A stretch of 64,000 nucleotides of DNA from contig NZ_AP021870.1 of NCBI RefSeq assembly GCF_026001925.1, positions 682,001 through 746,000 of the forward strand, in the 5' to 3' direction. This document shows, piece after piece, positions 7,613 through 16,569 of this stretch (its first letter is position 1; every line of letters starts with the position of its first letter). The notes under the pieces were generated by a model. It had not been told where the DNA came from. It did no database searches and was given only the letters and a program-made list of their open reading frames with translations. The translations under genes were made by a program, and so were the position numbers. This DNA is from Vibrio gangliei (lineage in GTDB: Bacteria > Pseudomonadota > Gammaproteobacteria > Enterobacterales > Vibrionaceae).

Positions 7613-10033
7613 TTAGGCCTGCACTCTAACCCGATCAATCACGTGCTCTTTGGCTTCGTCTTGACCGCCCGCGCGCGCCTTTTCCATCGCCCACAACACA
7701 CGTTCAGGAGTCGCTGGCGTGTCTAAATGGACAATCGCTTTTTCACCTTGCGCGGTATTTTCTAGTGCCACCGCATGTACGGCATCTTTCAATGCGCTCC
7801 ACACCGACATGCCGAGCATAAACGGTGGTTCGCCGACCGCTTTAGAATTGAACACGGTATCTTCCGGGTTGCTGCGGTTTTGGACTATTTCGGTTCTAAA
7901 GTCGATTGGCATATCTGCAATCGCCGGGATCTTGTAACTGGCTGGGCCGTTGGTCATTAAGCGACCTTTTTCATTCCACACCAGCTCTTCCGTCGTCAGC
8001 CAACCCACACCTTGTACAAAGCCACCTTCGATCTGACCAATATCAATCGCAGGGTTTAGTGATGCGCCAACATCATGCAAAATATCAGTACGCAAAATTT
8101 TGTATTCACCGGTTAAGGTATCCACAATCACTTCCGAACAAGAAGCACCGTAGGCAAAGTAATAGAACGGACGCCCGCGTGCGTTTTCATGATCGTAATG
8201 AATCTTCGGCGTGCGGTAGAAACCGGTGCTCGAAAGCGAGACTTGGTTGAAATACGCTTGTTGAATAAATTCAGCAAATGGGATCAATTGGTCACGAACT
8301 TCCACTACACCATTGTTGAAAACCACTTCTTCTGGCGTCACTTTGTAATGGTGAGTCGCAAACTCAATCAAACGCGCTTTAATGGTTAACGCGGCATTTT
8401 GTGCAGCTTTCCCATTCAAATCCGTACCCGATGACGCCGCTGTTGGCGAGGTATTCGGCACTTTATCCGTATTGGTAGCAGTGATTTGAATTTGGCTCAC
8501 ATCCACACTGAATTCTTGCGCCACAATTTGCGCTACTTTGGTATTCAGCCCTTGCCCCATTTCGGTTCCGCCGTGGTTCAAATGAATACTACCATCGGTG
8601 TATATATGGATCAGTGCGCCCGCTTGGTTTAAAAATGTAGCGGTGAATGAAATACCGAATTTGACTGGCGTTAATGCGATGCCTTTTTTCAAAATTGGGC
8701 TTGTGGCATTAAATTCAGCAATGTCTTTGCGGCGCTGTTGATAGTCGCTGGATTTTTCTAGCGCTTCGGTAATCTCAAGCAGGCAATTATCTTCCACTTT
8801 TTGATAGTAATGGGTCGTATCACGCCCTTCTCCGCCATAATAATTGGCTTTGCGAATTTCCAACGGATCTTTACCCAAGTAATGAGCAATTTCATCCATC
8901 ACATGTTCGATTGTCATCATACCTTGCGGGCCACCAAAGCCGCGATAAGCCGTATTGGAAGCGGTATTGGTTTTACAGCGATTACCGACTACTTTGGCGT
9001 CGCCTAGGTAGTAAGCGTTATCAGAGTGAAACATGGCACGGTCAACAATAGAGTGCGATAAATCAATCGAGTAGCCACAGTTTCCTGATACCGTAAGCTC
9101 AGCGCCATGAATCACGCCATTATCATCAAAACCAACGCGATACTGGTTATAAAATGGATGACGCTTACCTGTCATGGTCATGTCATCACTACGCCATAAA
9201 CGAATTTTGGTGGGTTTTTGCGTCAAGCTCGCAATCACTGCGGCAATACAAGCGGGTGCATTGGCTTGGGTTTCTTTGCCACCAAAACCACCGCCCATAC
9301 GGCGCATATCGACCACGACTTTGTGCATGGCAACACCCAACACTTCCGCGACCACTTTTTGAATCTCGGTTGGGTTTTGCGTAGAGGTATACACAATTAC
9401 CCCGCCATCTTCGGTAGGGACAACGCTACTGACCTGAGTCTCTAAATAGAAATGCTCTTGTCCACCGACATGCAAATCGCCTTCAATCACATGTTTTGCC
9501 GTCGCCAGTGCGGCTTGAGAATCGCCACGTTGTTGAACATGAGTTTCATGCACGAAATGCTTTTTGGCTAAGGCTTCTTCCACATCTAAAATCGCTGGCA
9601 GTGGTTCCAATTCAATCTTGGCTGCAAGCGCCGCTTTACGCGCGGTTTCCATGTCTTTTGCCGCCACCGCAATGATTGGCTGGCCGTAATATTCCACCAC
9701 ACCATCGGCTAATAGCGGATCGCCCGGGAACACCGCGCCGATATCTAGCTCACCTGGGACATCTTTACTGGTAATCGCGATTTCTACACCATCAAACTCA
9801 AAACATGGTGTGGTATCAATGCTGACGATTTTAGCATGCGCTTCAGTGCTCAAGCGGCAATAAACGTGCAATTGATTGGGAAACTCTAAACGGTCATCAA
9901 CATAGATCGCCTCACCAGACACTTGTTTATCTGCGCTGTCGTGTTTGACTGATTTGCCCACACCGGTTTTAAGATCTTGCTTATATTGAGTGAGCAGCTC
10001 GTCGTAGCTTAATTTTGGAGAATGATTAGACAT
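7613..10033 (-). CDS. xdhB: Xanthine dehydrogenase molybdenum-binding subunit XdhB
   Basis: About 806 residues from MSNHSPKLSYDELL. This start was chosen because its ATG overlaps the xdhA stop by 8 bases, giving translational coupling; the longer frame runs back into xdhA. The protein has the aldehyde oxidase/xanthine dehydrogenase hammerhead domain (VSGEAIYVDDRLE) and the molybdopterin-binding domains with MGGGFGGKE, AYRGFGGPQG, GGTEMGQGL and a C-terminal AVGEPPFMLG segment that carries the catalytic Glu. It hydroxylates hypoxanthine and xanthine to urate, passing electrons to XdhA. Confidence 0.94.
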   Translation of the reverse strand: MSNHSPKLSYDELLTQYKQDLKTGVGKSVKHDSADKQVSGEAIYVDDRLEFPNQLHVYCRLSTEAHAKIVSIDTTPCFEFDGVEIAITSKDVPGELDIGAVFPGDPLLADGVVEYYGQPIIAVAAKDMETARKAALAAKIELEPLPAILDVEEALAKKHFVHETHVQQRGDSQAALATAKHVIEGDLHVGGQEHFYLETQVSSVVPTEDGGVIVYTSTQNPTEIQKVVAEVLGVAMHKVVVDMRRMGGGFGGKETQANAPACIAAVIASLTQKPTKIRLWRSDDMTMTGKRHPFYNQYRVGFDDNGVIHGAELTVSGNCGYSIDLSHSIVDRAMFHSDNAYYLGDAKVVGNRCKTNTASNTAYRGFGGPQGMMTIEHVMDEIAHYLGKDPLEIRKANYYGGEGRDTTHYYQKVEDNCLLEITEALEKSSDYQQRRKDIAEFNATSPILKKGIALTPVKFGISFTATFLNQAGALIHIYTDGSIHLNHGGTEMGQGLNTKVAQIVAQEFSVDVSQIQITATNTDKVPNTSPTAASSGTDLNGKAAQNAALTIKARLIEFATHHYKVTPEEVVFNNGVVEVRDQLIPFAEFIQQAYFNQVSLSSTGFYRTPKIHYDHENARGRPFYYFAYGASCSEVIVDTLTGEYKILRTDILHDVGASLNPAIDIGQIEGGFVQGVGWLTTEELVWNEKGRLMTNGPASYKIPAIADMPIDFRTEIVQNRSNPEDTVFNSKAVGEPPFMLGMSVWSALKDAVHAVALENTAQGEKAIVHLDTPATPERVLWAMEKARAGGQDEAKEHVIDRVRVQA

Positions 10034-11513
10034 AAGACGTGACCCTCGTTTCAATACTGGTTTGCTTAAAGTTCTCACTATTTTGTTGTGATTGAGCTTG
10101 AGTTTGTTGCTCTAAGAAAAAGCGCAATAACATGTTGCAGGCGGTTTTAGAGCGATATTCTTTGCTGGCACGAAAATCCGATAATGGTTCAAAATCCTGC
10201 GCCAGTTGCGCCATCGCCTCTTCTACGGTTTGCTTATTCCATGCTTTACCTTTTAGTGCTTTTTCACATAAATCGGCACGTTTCGGGATCGCTGCCATGC
10301 CACCGAAAGCAATGCGAACGTCTGTTACGACATCATTTTCAATCGTAAAGTTAAACGCGCCACACACCGCAGAAATATCATCATCAATGCGTTTAGATAA
10401 CTTGTACGCACTGAAATATTGCGTTTTATTAGAGTCCATTGGTTTAGGAATGATGATTTGCTCGATAAACTCTGACGGTTGCTGAACCGTCACTTTGTAA
10501 TTAATGAAATATTCATCAATCGGTACTTCTCGCACTTGCTGCCCTTTTCTTAATTTCAGACGAGCATTGAGCGCAATAAGAAGAGGGGGCGTGTCACCAA
10601 TAGGAGACGCATTGGCAACGTTGCCCCCAATAGTGCCTTGGTTTCGTACTTGCAACGACGCAAAACGATGCAGCAAGTGGCCAAAATCTGGGTAGTATTT
10701 TGCAAGAGTGGCGTAGCAATCGCTGATCGGCATATTGGCCCCGATCACAATGTCTTGCTCCGTTTCACGGATGGTTTTCATATCCATCACGCCAGTCACA
10801 TTGATGAGAGTTTCGATTTCACGATGAAATTGCGTGACTTCTAGCGCCAAATCCGTACCGCCCGCCACCAGCTTAGCGTTTGGATGACGTTCGTATAATT
10901 CGGCTAATTCATCGGTCGTGGTCGGTGAAAAACTGGTGAGATTATCCAATACCAATGGCGAGGTTTTCGCATCGATCTTTTCAAGTTTGGCGATCGTTTG
11001 TTGCTCAAGTTCAGCAAATTGATCCAATAAAGGTTGGTCTGAACTGAGTGACAATGCCGCATCAACAATAGGACGGTAACCCGTACAGCGACACAAGTTG
11101 CCCGCCAAAGACTCCATCACATCTTCTTTATTGGCGCTTGGTTTATTTTTACTCAATGCAAACATCGACATGATAAAACCCGGCGTGCAATAACCACATT
11201 GTGAACCATGAAAGTCCACCAAGGCTTGTTGTACTGGGTGTAAAGATTGCTTATTTTTAAGGTCTTCAACCGTGATCAATTGTTTACCATGCAAAGAGGA
11301 CACAAAGGTTAAGCATGAATTGACACTGCGATATTGCAGCTTGCCATCCACCAACTCACCCAAAACAACTGTACATGCACCGCAGTCACCAGACCCACAA
11401 CCTTCTTTGGTACCGGTTTTATGCAGCTGAGTTCGCAAATAGTTCAACACTGTCATATTCGGTGAAATGTGACTCTCACGCTTCAGTGTTTGATTGAGTA
11501 AAAACGTAATCAA
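10026..11513 (-). CDS. xdhA: Xanthine dehydrogenase iron-sulfur/FAD subunit XdhA
   Basis: The N-terminal 2Fe-2S ferredoxin domain has CGSGDCGACTV (Cys39, 44, 47), followed by the second cluster domain with QCGYCTPG and NLCRCTGYRPI, then an FAD-binding domain with VAGGTDLALEV and NQGTIGGNVANASP. It carries electrons from the Mo centre to NAD. The start is inferred to be a TTG (MITFLLNQ...): AGGAGA lies 6 bases upstream, and family members begin with a similar MI-x-FLLN sequence. A GTG at 11531 extends the frame by six residues without its own binding site. First gene of the purine cluster. Confidence 0.92.
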   Translation of the reverse strand: MITFLLNQTLKRESHISPNMTVLNYLRTQLHKTGTKEGCGSGDCGACTVVLGELVDGKLQYRSVNSCLTFVSSLHGKQLITVEDLKNKQSLHPVQQALVDFHGSQCGYCTPGFIMSMFALSKNKPSANKEDVMESLAGNLCRCTGYRPIVDAALSLSSDQPLLDQFAELEQQTIAKLEKIDAKTSPLVLDNLTSFSPTTTDELAELYERHPNAKLVAGGTDLALEVTQFHREIETLINVTGVMDMKTIRETEQDIVIGANMPISDCYATLAKYYPDFGHLLHRFASLQVRNQGTIGGNVANASPIGDTPPLLIALNARLKLRKGQQVREVPIDEYFINYKVTVQQPSEFIEQIIIPKPMDSNKTQYFSAYKLSKRIDDDISAVCGAFNFTIENDVVTDVRIAFGGMAAIPKRADLCEKALKGKAWNKQTVEEAMAQLAQDFEPLSDFRASKEYRSKTACNMLLRFFLEQQTQAQSQQNSENFKQTSIETRVTSYV

Positions 11514-11733
11514 GGGGCTTCTCCTATCCACTCATTGCTAAGGTTATGACCCTCTGCTTTTAAGTATATAACCTCTATTTAAGGGTGCAGATGTTTGTCA
11601 TAACTGACTTCCTGTAGCTTGAGTATTGGATTTCTTGACTCAATGGTCAAGTTTTGGCGATCACATTTTTTAAACAATTTCGTAACATATTGATTTGGCG
11701 ATTTTTAATTCTTTCTATTTTTCTTACTGGCAT

Positions 11734-11763
11734 AAAAAATGCCGACACAATGGCCGGCATTTG
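11734..11763 (-). terminator. Rho-independent terminator of the aromatic amino acid permease gene
   Basis: On the minus strand AAATGCCG and CGGCATTT flank a 10-base loop and are followed by a run of T. It starts 23 bases past the permease stop. The rest of the 254-base gap (11532-11785) up to xdhA is AT-rich and should hold the xdh promoter. Confidence 0.75.
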
Positions 11764-11785
11764 AAAGAGATGAGGTTAATTAAGA

Positions 11786-12991
11786 TTAACTAAAGAAGGT
11801 TGAAACCAGAATAAAGGCACCGAATAAAAATGACGCCACCAGTGCAAAGGTGCCACCGCCAGCCGTATAAGCATGCTCAGCAGAGGCAATTTTAAAACTC
11901 GGTTTACGCACATTCCACGCCATCGCTAATGGGCCCCAAACCGCAAGGAAGACCAAGGTAATGCCAGCATAGTCCAACATGTTTAGGAATTTGTTTGAAA
12001 ACAAACCCGTTACCAGCAATGGCAGAATAAAGGTTAATGCAAAAATCAATATTGCGGTGACCTTGCCTTCTTCCAACTTAGTGCGTTTGACGATACCCGC
12101 TATCGCATCTTTGTTTTGGTCAAATAAAGCCATCGACACACCGAGGAATGAAGTCACTAACGCTAACGCCGAGAAGATCGCAATAATGGTTTTCAATGTG
12201 CCAGATGATCCGCCAAATGCTGCGATAAGCTCTGAAATGTTATCGAACTGGCTGATTTCTGCCGTACCTAGGTTACCGATAATCGCAAACAACCAGGTTA
12301 AGTAACACACAAGAGGAATAATAGAACCCAAGAGGATCATATTGCGCATTTGCTTAGGTGTTGCCTCTTTGTTGTACATCACCAAAGAAGGGATCACGAC
12401 CATAGACGCGAAACTGGTGAAAATCGTAGTGCTGTGTTTAACTACATCTTTCCATAAGAAGTCTGGAGTTTGCTCTAAGTAATCCAAATGGATATTAGTG
12501 AAAAGACTCACCACCACGGTGATCAACATAGTAATCATCAGAATAAACAACACACGGTTTAGCAAATCAATGTATGACTTACCCGCAATGATGACCACTG
12601 CCATGATAAAGCTGAATACGGTATAACAAACCTGTTGCGGTACATCAAAACCTAGACCTGCCCACAAGTTATGGAATAAGTCACCGATACCTAGAATGTA
12701 CGCCACCAAAATACAAATCAGCAGCATATAGAAAAAGAAGTTGATGAAGTACTTACCACCAGTACCAAGAGACAATTGAGCGACACTGTTCATACCGCCA
12801 GTTTGAGACGTTTTTGTACAGGCTTCTGTCAGTAATAATGCCCCATAGGTTGTCCCAACAAAGATAACCAGCATCAAAATTAGGCTCACGGTAAAGCCAA
12901 ATTGCGCTAATGCCATTGGAATGCCTAGCATACCTGCGCCTAATGCCGTTCCTGACAAGATTAAGGCACTACCGAATAATTTCATATTCAC
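11786..12991 (-). CDS. Aromatic amino acid permease (Mtr/TnaB/TyrP family)
   Basis: About 401 residues with eleven or so hydrophobic spans. The N-terminus KLFGSALILSGTALGAGMLG is the hallmark first membrane segment of the hydroxy/aromatic amino acid permease family; TyrP and Mtr are the closest known types. It would import tyrosine or tryptophan with protons across the inner membrane. Start choice: a GTG at 12991 (VNMKLFG) has AAGGA 8 bases upstream; ATG at 12985 is two codons in. The longer frame to 13036 adds a charged tail not found in the family. It has its own terminator and is not obviously linked to purine use. Confidence 0.85.
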   Translation of the reverse strand: MNMKLFGSALILSGTALGAGMLGIPMALAQFGFTVSLILMLVIFVGTTYGALLLTEACTKTSQTGGMNSVAQLSLGTGGKYFINFFFYMLLICILVAYILGIGDLFHNLWAGLGFDVPQQVCYTVFSFIMAVVIIAGKSYIDLLNRVLFILMITMLITVVVSLFTNIHLDYLEQTPDFLWKDVVKHSTTIFTSFASMVVIPSLVMYNKEATPKQMRNMILLGSIIPLVCYLTWLFAIIGNLGTAEISQFDNISELIAAFGGSSGTLKTIIAIFSALALVTSFLGVSMALFDQNKDAIAGIVKRTKLEEGKVTAILIFALTFILPLLVTGLFSNKFLNMLDYAGITLVFLAVWGPLAMAWNVRKPSFKIASAEHAYTAGGGTFALVASFLFGAFILVSTFFS

Positions 12992-13036
12992 TACATCGGT
13001 CCTTTTATCATTTTTGTGTTTGCTCCTTTGATGCAT

Positions 13037-13400
13037 TAATAAACAGTGTTATTCACTGGATTCAATCCATAAAGGTTTATGACTATAATTTTTAAGCCGC
13101 GCAGTGTAACAGAATATCTGGGTTTTTGAGCTTAGGTTTCGCTTAGGGTGGAATTAAACACTAATTATCTGCAAAAATTAGAAATATTAGCTTATGAAGC
13201 TAGTGGCGATATTCAGATCAGTAGTATTAATTACTTTGAGTGGCATATACAGAATCAAAAATTCAAAATTTGGTTAAAATTCGAGATTTAATTTGTTTTG
13301 GCTTAACGGGACATAGACAGCAAAAATGAATTAGCAATCATACATAGATACCAAGATAACCTCACAACAAAAACACACCAAAATGACAACAAATGAGAAG
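13037..13400. other. Intergenic region with a weak small open frame
   Basis: AT-rich spacer between the permease and the TetR gene. A plus-strand frame 13148-13291 (GTG start, 47 residues, ending QNQKFKIWLKFEI) has protein-like composition but no proper ribosome binding site; it may be the relic of a small gene. The remainder should include the divergence-free promoter of the permease. No repeat or RNA gene seen. Confidence 0.4.
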
Positions 13401-14024
13401 CTATTCGTTTTTTGTATCCGAATGCACGCCACAGCCTTTTAATATCATGTTAGTCAAAAATTCTGCCGCTTCTGAATAATCTTGCTTGCTGAGTTTTCTC
13501 TTTTTCATCACCCGACAAATTTGCCAGCCGAAGTCCGCATACGTTTGCGTCGCCGCCCAAATAGTAAACATTAAGTGATGGGAAGATACCGCATCCATTC
13601 TGCCCTGCTCGATCCATGTATCGAATTTCGCAATGATCATTTCTGATTGTTGCTGCAATTCATCTTCAATATCTTTCGGCAGTGATTGCCCACCCGACAT
13701 CACTTCATTAGCAAACACTTTCGATGCGTAGGCGTGATCGCGAGAAATCATCAATTTAGTTTTGATATAAGCGGTTAAGGCTTCGACCGGATCATCCAGT
13801 TCCTGAATCGGTTTGGAAGCTTGCAAAAGTGGCTCTGTCACGCTTTCTAACACCGCGCGGTAGAGGTTGTCTTTCGAATTGTAATAGTAATAAATATTTG
13901 GCTTAGGAATGTTAGCTTCTTTGGCAATGTCAGCAACTTTAGTGGCCGCATAACCATATTTGGCAAAATATTGGCTCGCCGCTTCTATAATGGCACTTTG
14001 GTTACGTTCTCTTACTTTCGCCAC
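13401..14024 (-). CDS. TetR-family regulator, RutR-like
   Basis: A 207-residue repressor. The N-terminal helix-turn-helix covers about residues 10-55 (AASQYFAKYGYAATKVADIAKE, with the YYYYNSKDNLY ending of the TetR DNA-binding domain). The C-terminal half matches the RutR/YcdC-type ligand domain, with RDHAYASKVFANEVMSGG and TQTYADFGWQI. RutR senses uracil or thymine and controls pyrimidine and purine catabolism in E. coli. The location next to xdhABC-guaD suggests this homologue controls them, but no matching operator was identified by eye. It is transcribed alone. Confidence 0.82.
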   Translation of the reverse strand: MAKVRERNQSAIIEAASQYFAKYGYAATKVADIAKEANIPKPNIYYYYNSKDNLYRAVLESVTEPLLQASKPIQELDDPVEALTAYIKTKLMISRDHAYASKVFANEVMSGGQSLPKDIEDELQQQSEMIIAKFDTWIEQGRMDAVSSHHLMFTIWAATQTYADFGWQICRVMKKRKLSKQDYSEAAEFLTNMILKGCGVHSDTKNE

Positions 14025-14111
14025 GAATCCTCTCCTTGTTACCTATTTCAATTACCCAATCTCATTAGACTTACTGCTTCAGCTCACTTACATATCTTAC
14101 TATTTTATAAA

Positions 14112-14145
14112 CAAAAACGCCTAGTAAGAAAACCTCACTAGGCGT
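14112..14145 (-). terminator. Terminator of the GH1/ROK/binding-protein operon
   Basis: On the minus strand ACGCCTAGT and ACTAGGCGT form a perfect 9-bp stem around an 11-base loop, followed by TTTTTGTTT. It begins about 26 bases after the GH1 stop codon and closes the operon that starts at 18825. Confidence 0.85.
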
Positions 14146-14170
14146 ATTGCGTCAATATTCAGAGCAAACA

Positions 14171-15583
14171 CTAATAATCAAACTGCCCGGTTTCAGACAA
14201 TTGCTTAAACCACAAACCGTGCTTTTTCGGAATGCGATTGCCGGTTTCTAAATCTAAACGATAGAAACCATAGCGACGTTTGAATGAGTTGAGCCATGAC
14301 CAGTTATCAATGAATGTCCATTGATGCACACCAAAACAGTTCGAGCCTTCTTCCATCGCGCGGTGCAATTGAACAAGGTGCTCTTTCATCAAATCCGTGC
14401 GGAAAGAATCATCAATGTAGCCGGTTTCATCGGCTTTACCTTCAGATTCTTCATCCATCGCAATACCGATTTCAGCAATATACCAAGGCAAATTGCCGTA
14501 ATTATCTTGCACATTTTTAGCGATATCATAAATCGCAACAGGCAAGATCTCGTTATTATCACGGAACGGATTGAAACGACCTTCAGGATTGACGTAGTTT
14601 TCAAAATACACTTCTGGAGTGAAGTAATCTAATTCATATTCCGCTTCACGGGCTTTCACGCGACGCGGCACATAATAGTTCACACCCAGGAAATCCACTT
14701 TGGCAGAGCAGATTTCATCTATCTCTTCAGGCGATGTTTCTGGCAGGATGTTTTGCGCTTTCAGCACATCACACAGTTCGGCAGGAAATTCATTTTTCAC
14801 CATAGGATCAAGGAAGCTACGATTAAACAGTAAATCGGCATACCATGCGGCTTTCTTGTCTTCTTCACTGTCATTACGGGTATAAGACGGCGTTAAGTTA
14901 AGGACGACACCAATTTGCCCATCCGCCGCGACTTTGTTCTGCGCTTGCAGCTGTTTATAAGCATGTACCGCTTGAGCGTGCGCTAAAATTGTATTGTAGC
15001 CAACTTGAACCGCTAACTTACCATCTCGCTTGCATGGGTAATGGAAGTCATACAAGTAGCCACCTTCAACCGGTACGATTGGCTCATTGAATGTGATCCA
15101 ATATTTGATTTTGTGACCAAACAATTCAAACGCTTTCACTGCATATTGCACAAACTTTTCCACCACTAACTTTGACTCAAAGCCACCGTAGGTTTCTTGC
15201 AGTTCAGCTGGCATATCAAAGTGATACAGGTTAATCATGGGCTCGATGCCGTTTTCGATCATCTCATCAAAATAACGATGATAGAAATCCACCGCATCTG
15301 GGCACACTTCACCCGTCTCAAAATCTTTAATTAAGCGTGTCCATTGAATGGAAGTACGAAATGAATTCATCCCCACTTGCTTCATTAAACGCACATCGTC
15401 TTGATATTTATGGTACGTATCGCACACTACATCTGAGCTGATTTCACGATAAAAGCGCTCTGGTGATTGTTGAAACCATAAATCCCAAATAGATGGATTC
15501 GCTTTATTGGTTGAGCCTTCGGTTTGAATACCAGACGCTGCCGCGCCCCACATAAAATCTTTTGGAAATTGATAAGTTGTCAT
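14171..15583 (-). CDS. Glycoside hydrolase family 1 beta-glycosidase with altered active-site motifs
   Basis: A 470-residue GH1 protein. The N-terminal DFMWGAAASGIQTEG, subsite -1 residues YHFDMP (His121) and acid/base TFNEP (Glu167) are normal. The nucleophile block is WYIAEIG (Glu371) instead of the usual TENG, and the glycone-recognition block is IDNWSW (Ser429) instead of DNFEW, with KRRYGF just after. Serine at this point followed by Lys/Tyr is found in GH1 6-phospho-glycosidases, so the substrate may be phosphorylated or otherwise unusual. There is no signal peptide, so it acts on imported disaccharide in the cytoplasm. Last gene of the operon with two ROK kinases and the ABC binding protein. 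The start MTTYQF has a GGATGGA binding site; ATG at 15598 is upstream without one. Confidence 0.85.
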   Translation of the reverse strand: MTTYQFPKDFMWGAAASGIQTEGSTNKANPSIWDLWFQQSPERFYREISSDVVCDTYHKYQDDVRLMKQVGMNSFRTSIQWTRLIKDFETGEVCPDAVDFYHRYFDEMIENGIEPMINLYHFDMPAELQETYGGFESKLVVEKFVQYAVKAFELFGHKIKYWITFNEPIVPVEGGYLYDFHYPCKRDGKLAVQVGYNTILAHAQAVHAYKQLQAQNKVAADGQIGVVLNLTPSYTRNDSEEDKKAAWYADLLFNRSFLDPMVKNEFPAELCDVLKAQNILPETSPEEIDEICSAKVDFLGVNYYVPRRVKAREAEYELDYFTPEVYFENYVNPEGRFNPFRDNNEILPVAIYDIAKNVQDNYGNLPWYIAEIGIAMDEESEGKADETGYIDDSFRTDLMKEHLVQLHRAMEEGSNCFGVHQWTFIDNWSWLNSFKRRYGFYRLDLETGNRIPKKHGLWFKQLSETGQFDY

Positions 15584-15618
15584 TGAATGTCCATCCATAA
15601 GAATACGAAGAATAAGAA

Positions 15619-16530
15619 TTAAGAATGCTGTAAATGTAAGAATGCCGCGCCACGTACACCAGACGAATCGCCGTGCACATTTTTAACCACCGGCGTTACC
15701 ACCGATTTCGTAAACGTGTATTGCTGCATTTTTTTTGCCACTTGCGGGTAAATTTCATCGACATTTGACATGCCACCACCCAGTACAATCACTTCCGGAT
15801 CGATAAAATTCACAATAGTGGCTAGTACGCGCGCGAGTTGATCGCAATAACGAGAAAAATGCTGCTGAGCCTGTGCATCACCAGAGCGGTACAACGCCAT
15901 GATGTCTTTAGAAGAAAGGGATTGACCAAAGTATTGCGCATATAAACGCTCAAACCCCGTGCCGGAAACAAACAGTTCATTACAGTTATTTGAACCGCAA
16001 TAACATTGAACGCTTGGACCATCCGATTCAGGATGAAAATGAGGCAATGGGTTATGGCCGATTTCGCCACCCAGCTTATTTAAACCTGTGACTAAACCTT
16101 TATTAATGATCACACCTGAGCCACAGCCCGTACCGATGATGATTGCGACACAAGAATGTTCAGCATCTTTGGCTGCGCCATCTTTAAACTCAGACAACGC
16201 AAAGCAATCGGCATCATTGGCAATCGCGATAGGTACGGAAAAATGCTGTTTTAAATCGCCAATAAAATCTTGCCCGTTGAGCACTAAAATATTTGCCCCT
16301 TGCATTAAGCCATCTGGCCGGATTGAGCCGCAACAGCCAATACCAATAGATTCAATATCACCGGCTTTTTCAAGTTCTCGAATCACAGATAAAGTGGATT
16401 GTAGAAATGCTTGGTAGGACGTTTTATCGGTCGGCACTCGATGCTTGAGAAGCGTTTGATAAGCCTCACCTTCTTTGACAAGCCCAACCCCCTCAATTTT
16501 AGTACCGCCAATGTCTAGACCGACAATCAT
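15619..16530 (-). CDS. ROK family sugar kinase (zinc-type, fructokinase/NagK-like)
   Basis: A 303-residue ROK kinase. It has the N-terminal phosphate loop GLDIGGTKIEG, the catalytic Asp in ANDADCFA, and the zinc site formed by GGEIGHNPLPH plus the Cys motif CYCGSNNCNELFVSGTG. This set marks the N-acetylglucosamine/fructose/mannose kinase branch. In this locus mannose or glucose released by the GH1 enzyme is the likely substrate, giving the 6-phosphate. It lies between GH1 (35 bases) and the second ROK gene (39 bases). Substrate is inferred from context. Confidence 0.85.
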   Translation of the reverse strand: MIVGLDIGGTKIEGVGLVKEGEAYQTLLKHRVPTDKTSYQAFLQSTLSVIRELEKAGDIESIGIGCCGSIRPDGLMQGANILVLNGQDFIGDLKQHFSVPIAIANDADCFALSEFKDGAAKDAEHSCVAIIIGTGCGSGVIINKGLVTGLNKLGGEIGHNPLPHFHPESDGPSVQCYCGSNNCNELFVSGTGFERLYAQYFGQSLSSKDIMALYRSGDAQAQQHFSRYCDQLARVLATIVNFIDPEVIVLGGGMSNVDEIYPQVAKKMQQYTFTKSVVTPVVKNVHGDSSGVRGAAFLHLQHS

Positions 16531-16569
16531 ACTGGTCTCTCCTTAAATTTTTATTTTTCTGTTATTCCA

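Noticed and set aside
7453..7638. Frame encoding RAESREP-type repeats between xdhC and xdhB
   Set aside because: It is the translation of the CTCGGCT heptamer array and overlaps both neighbouring genes.
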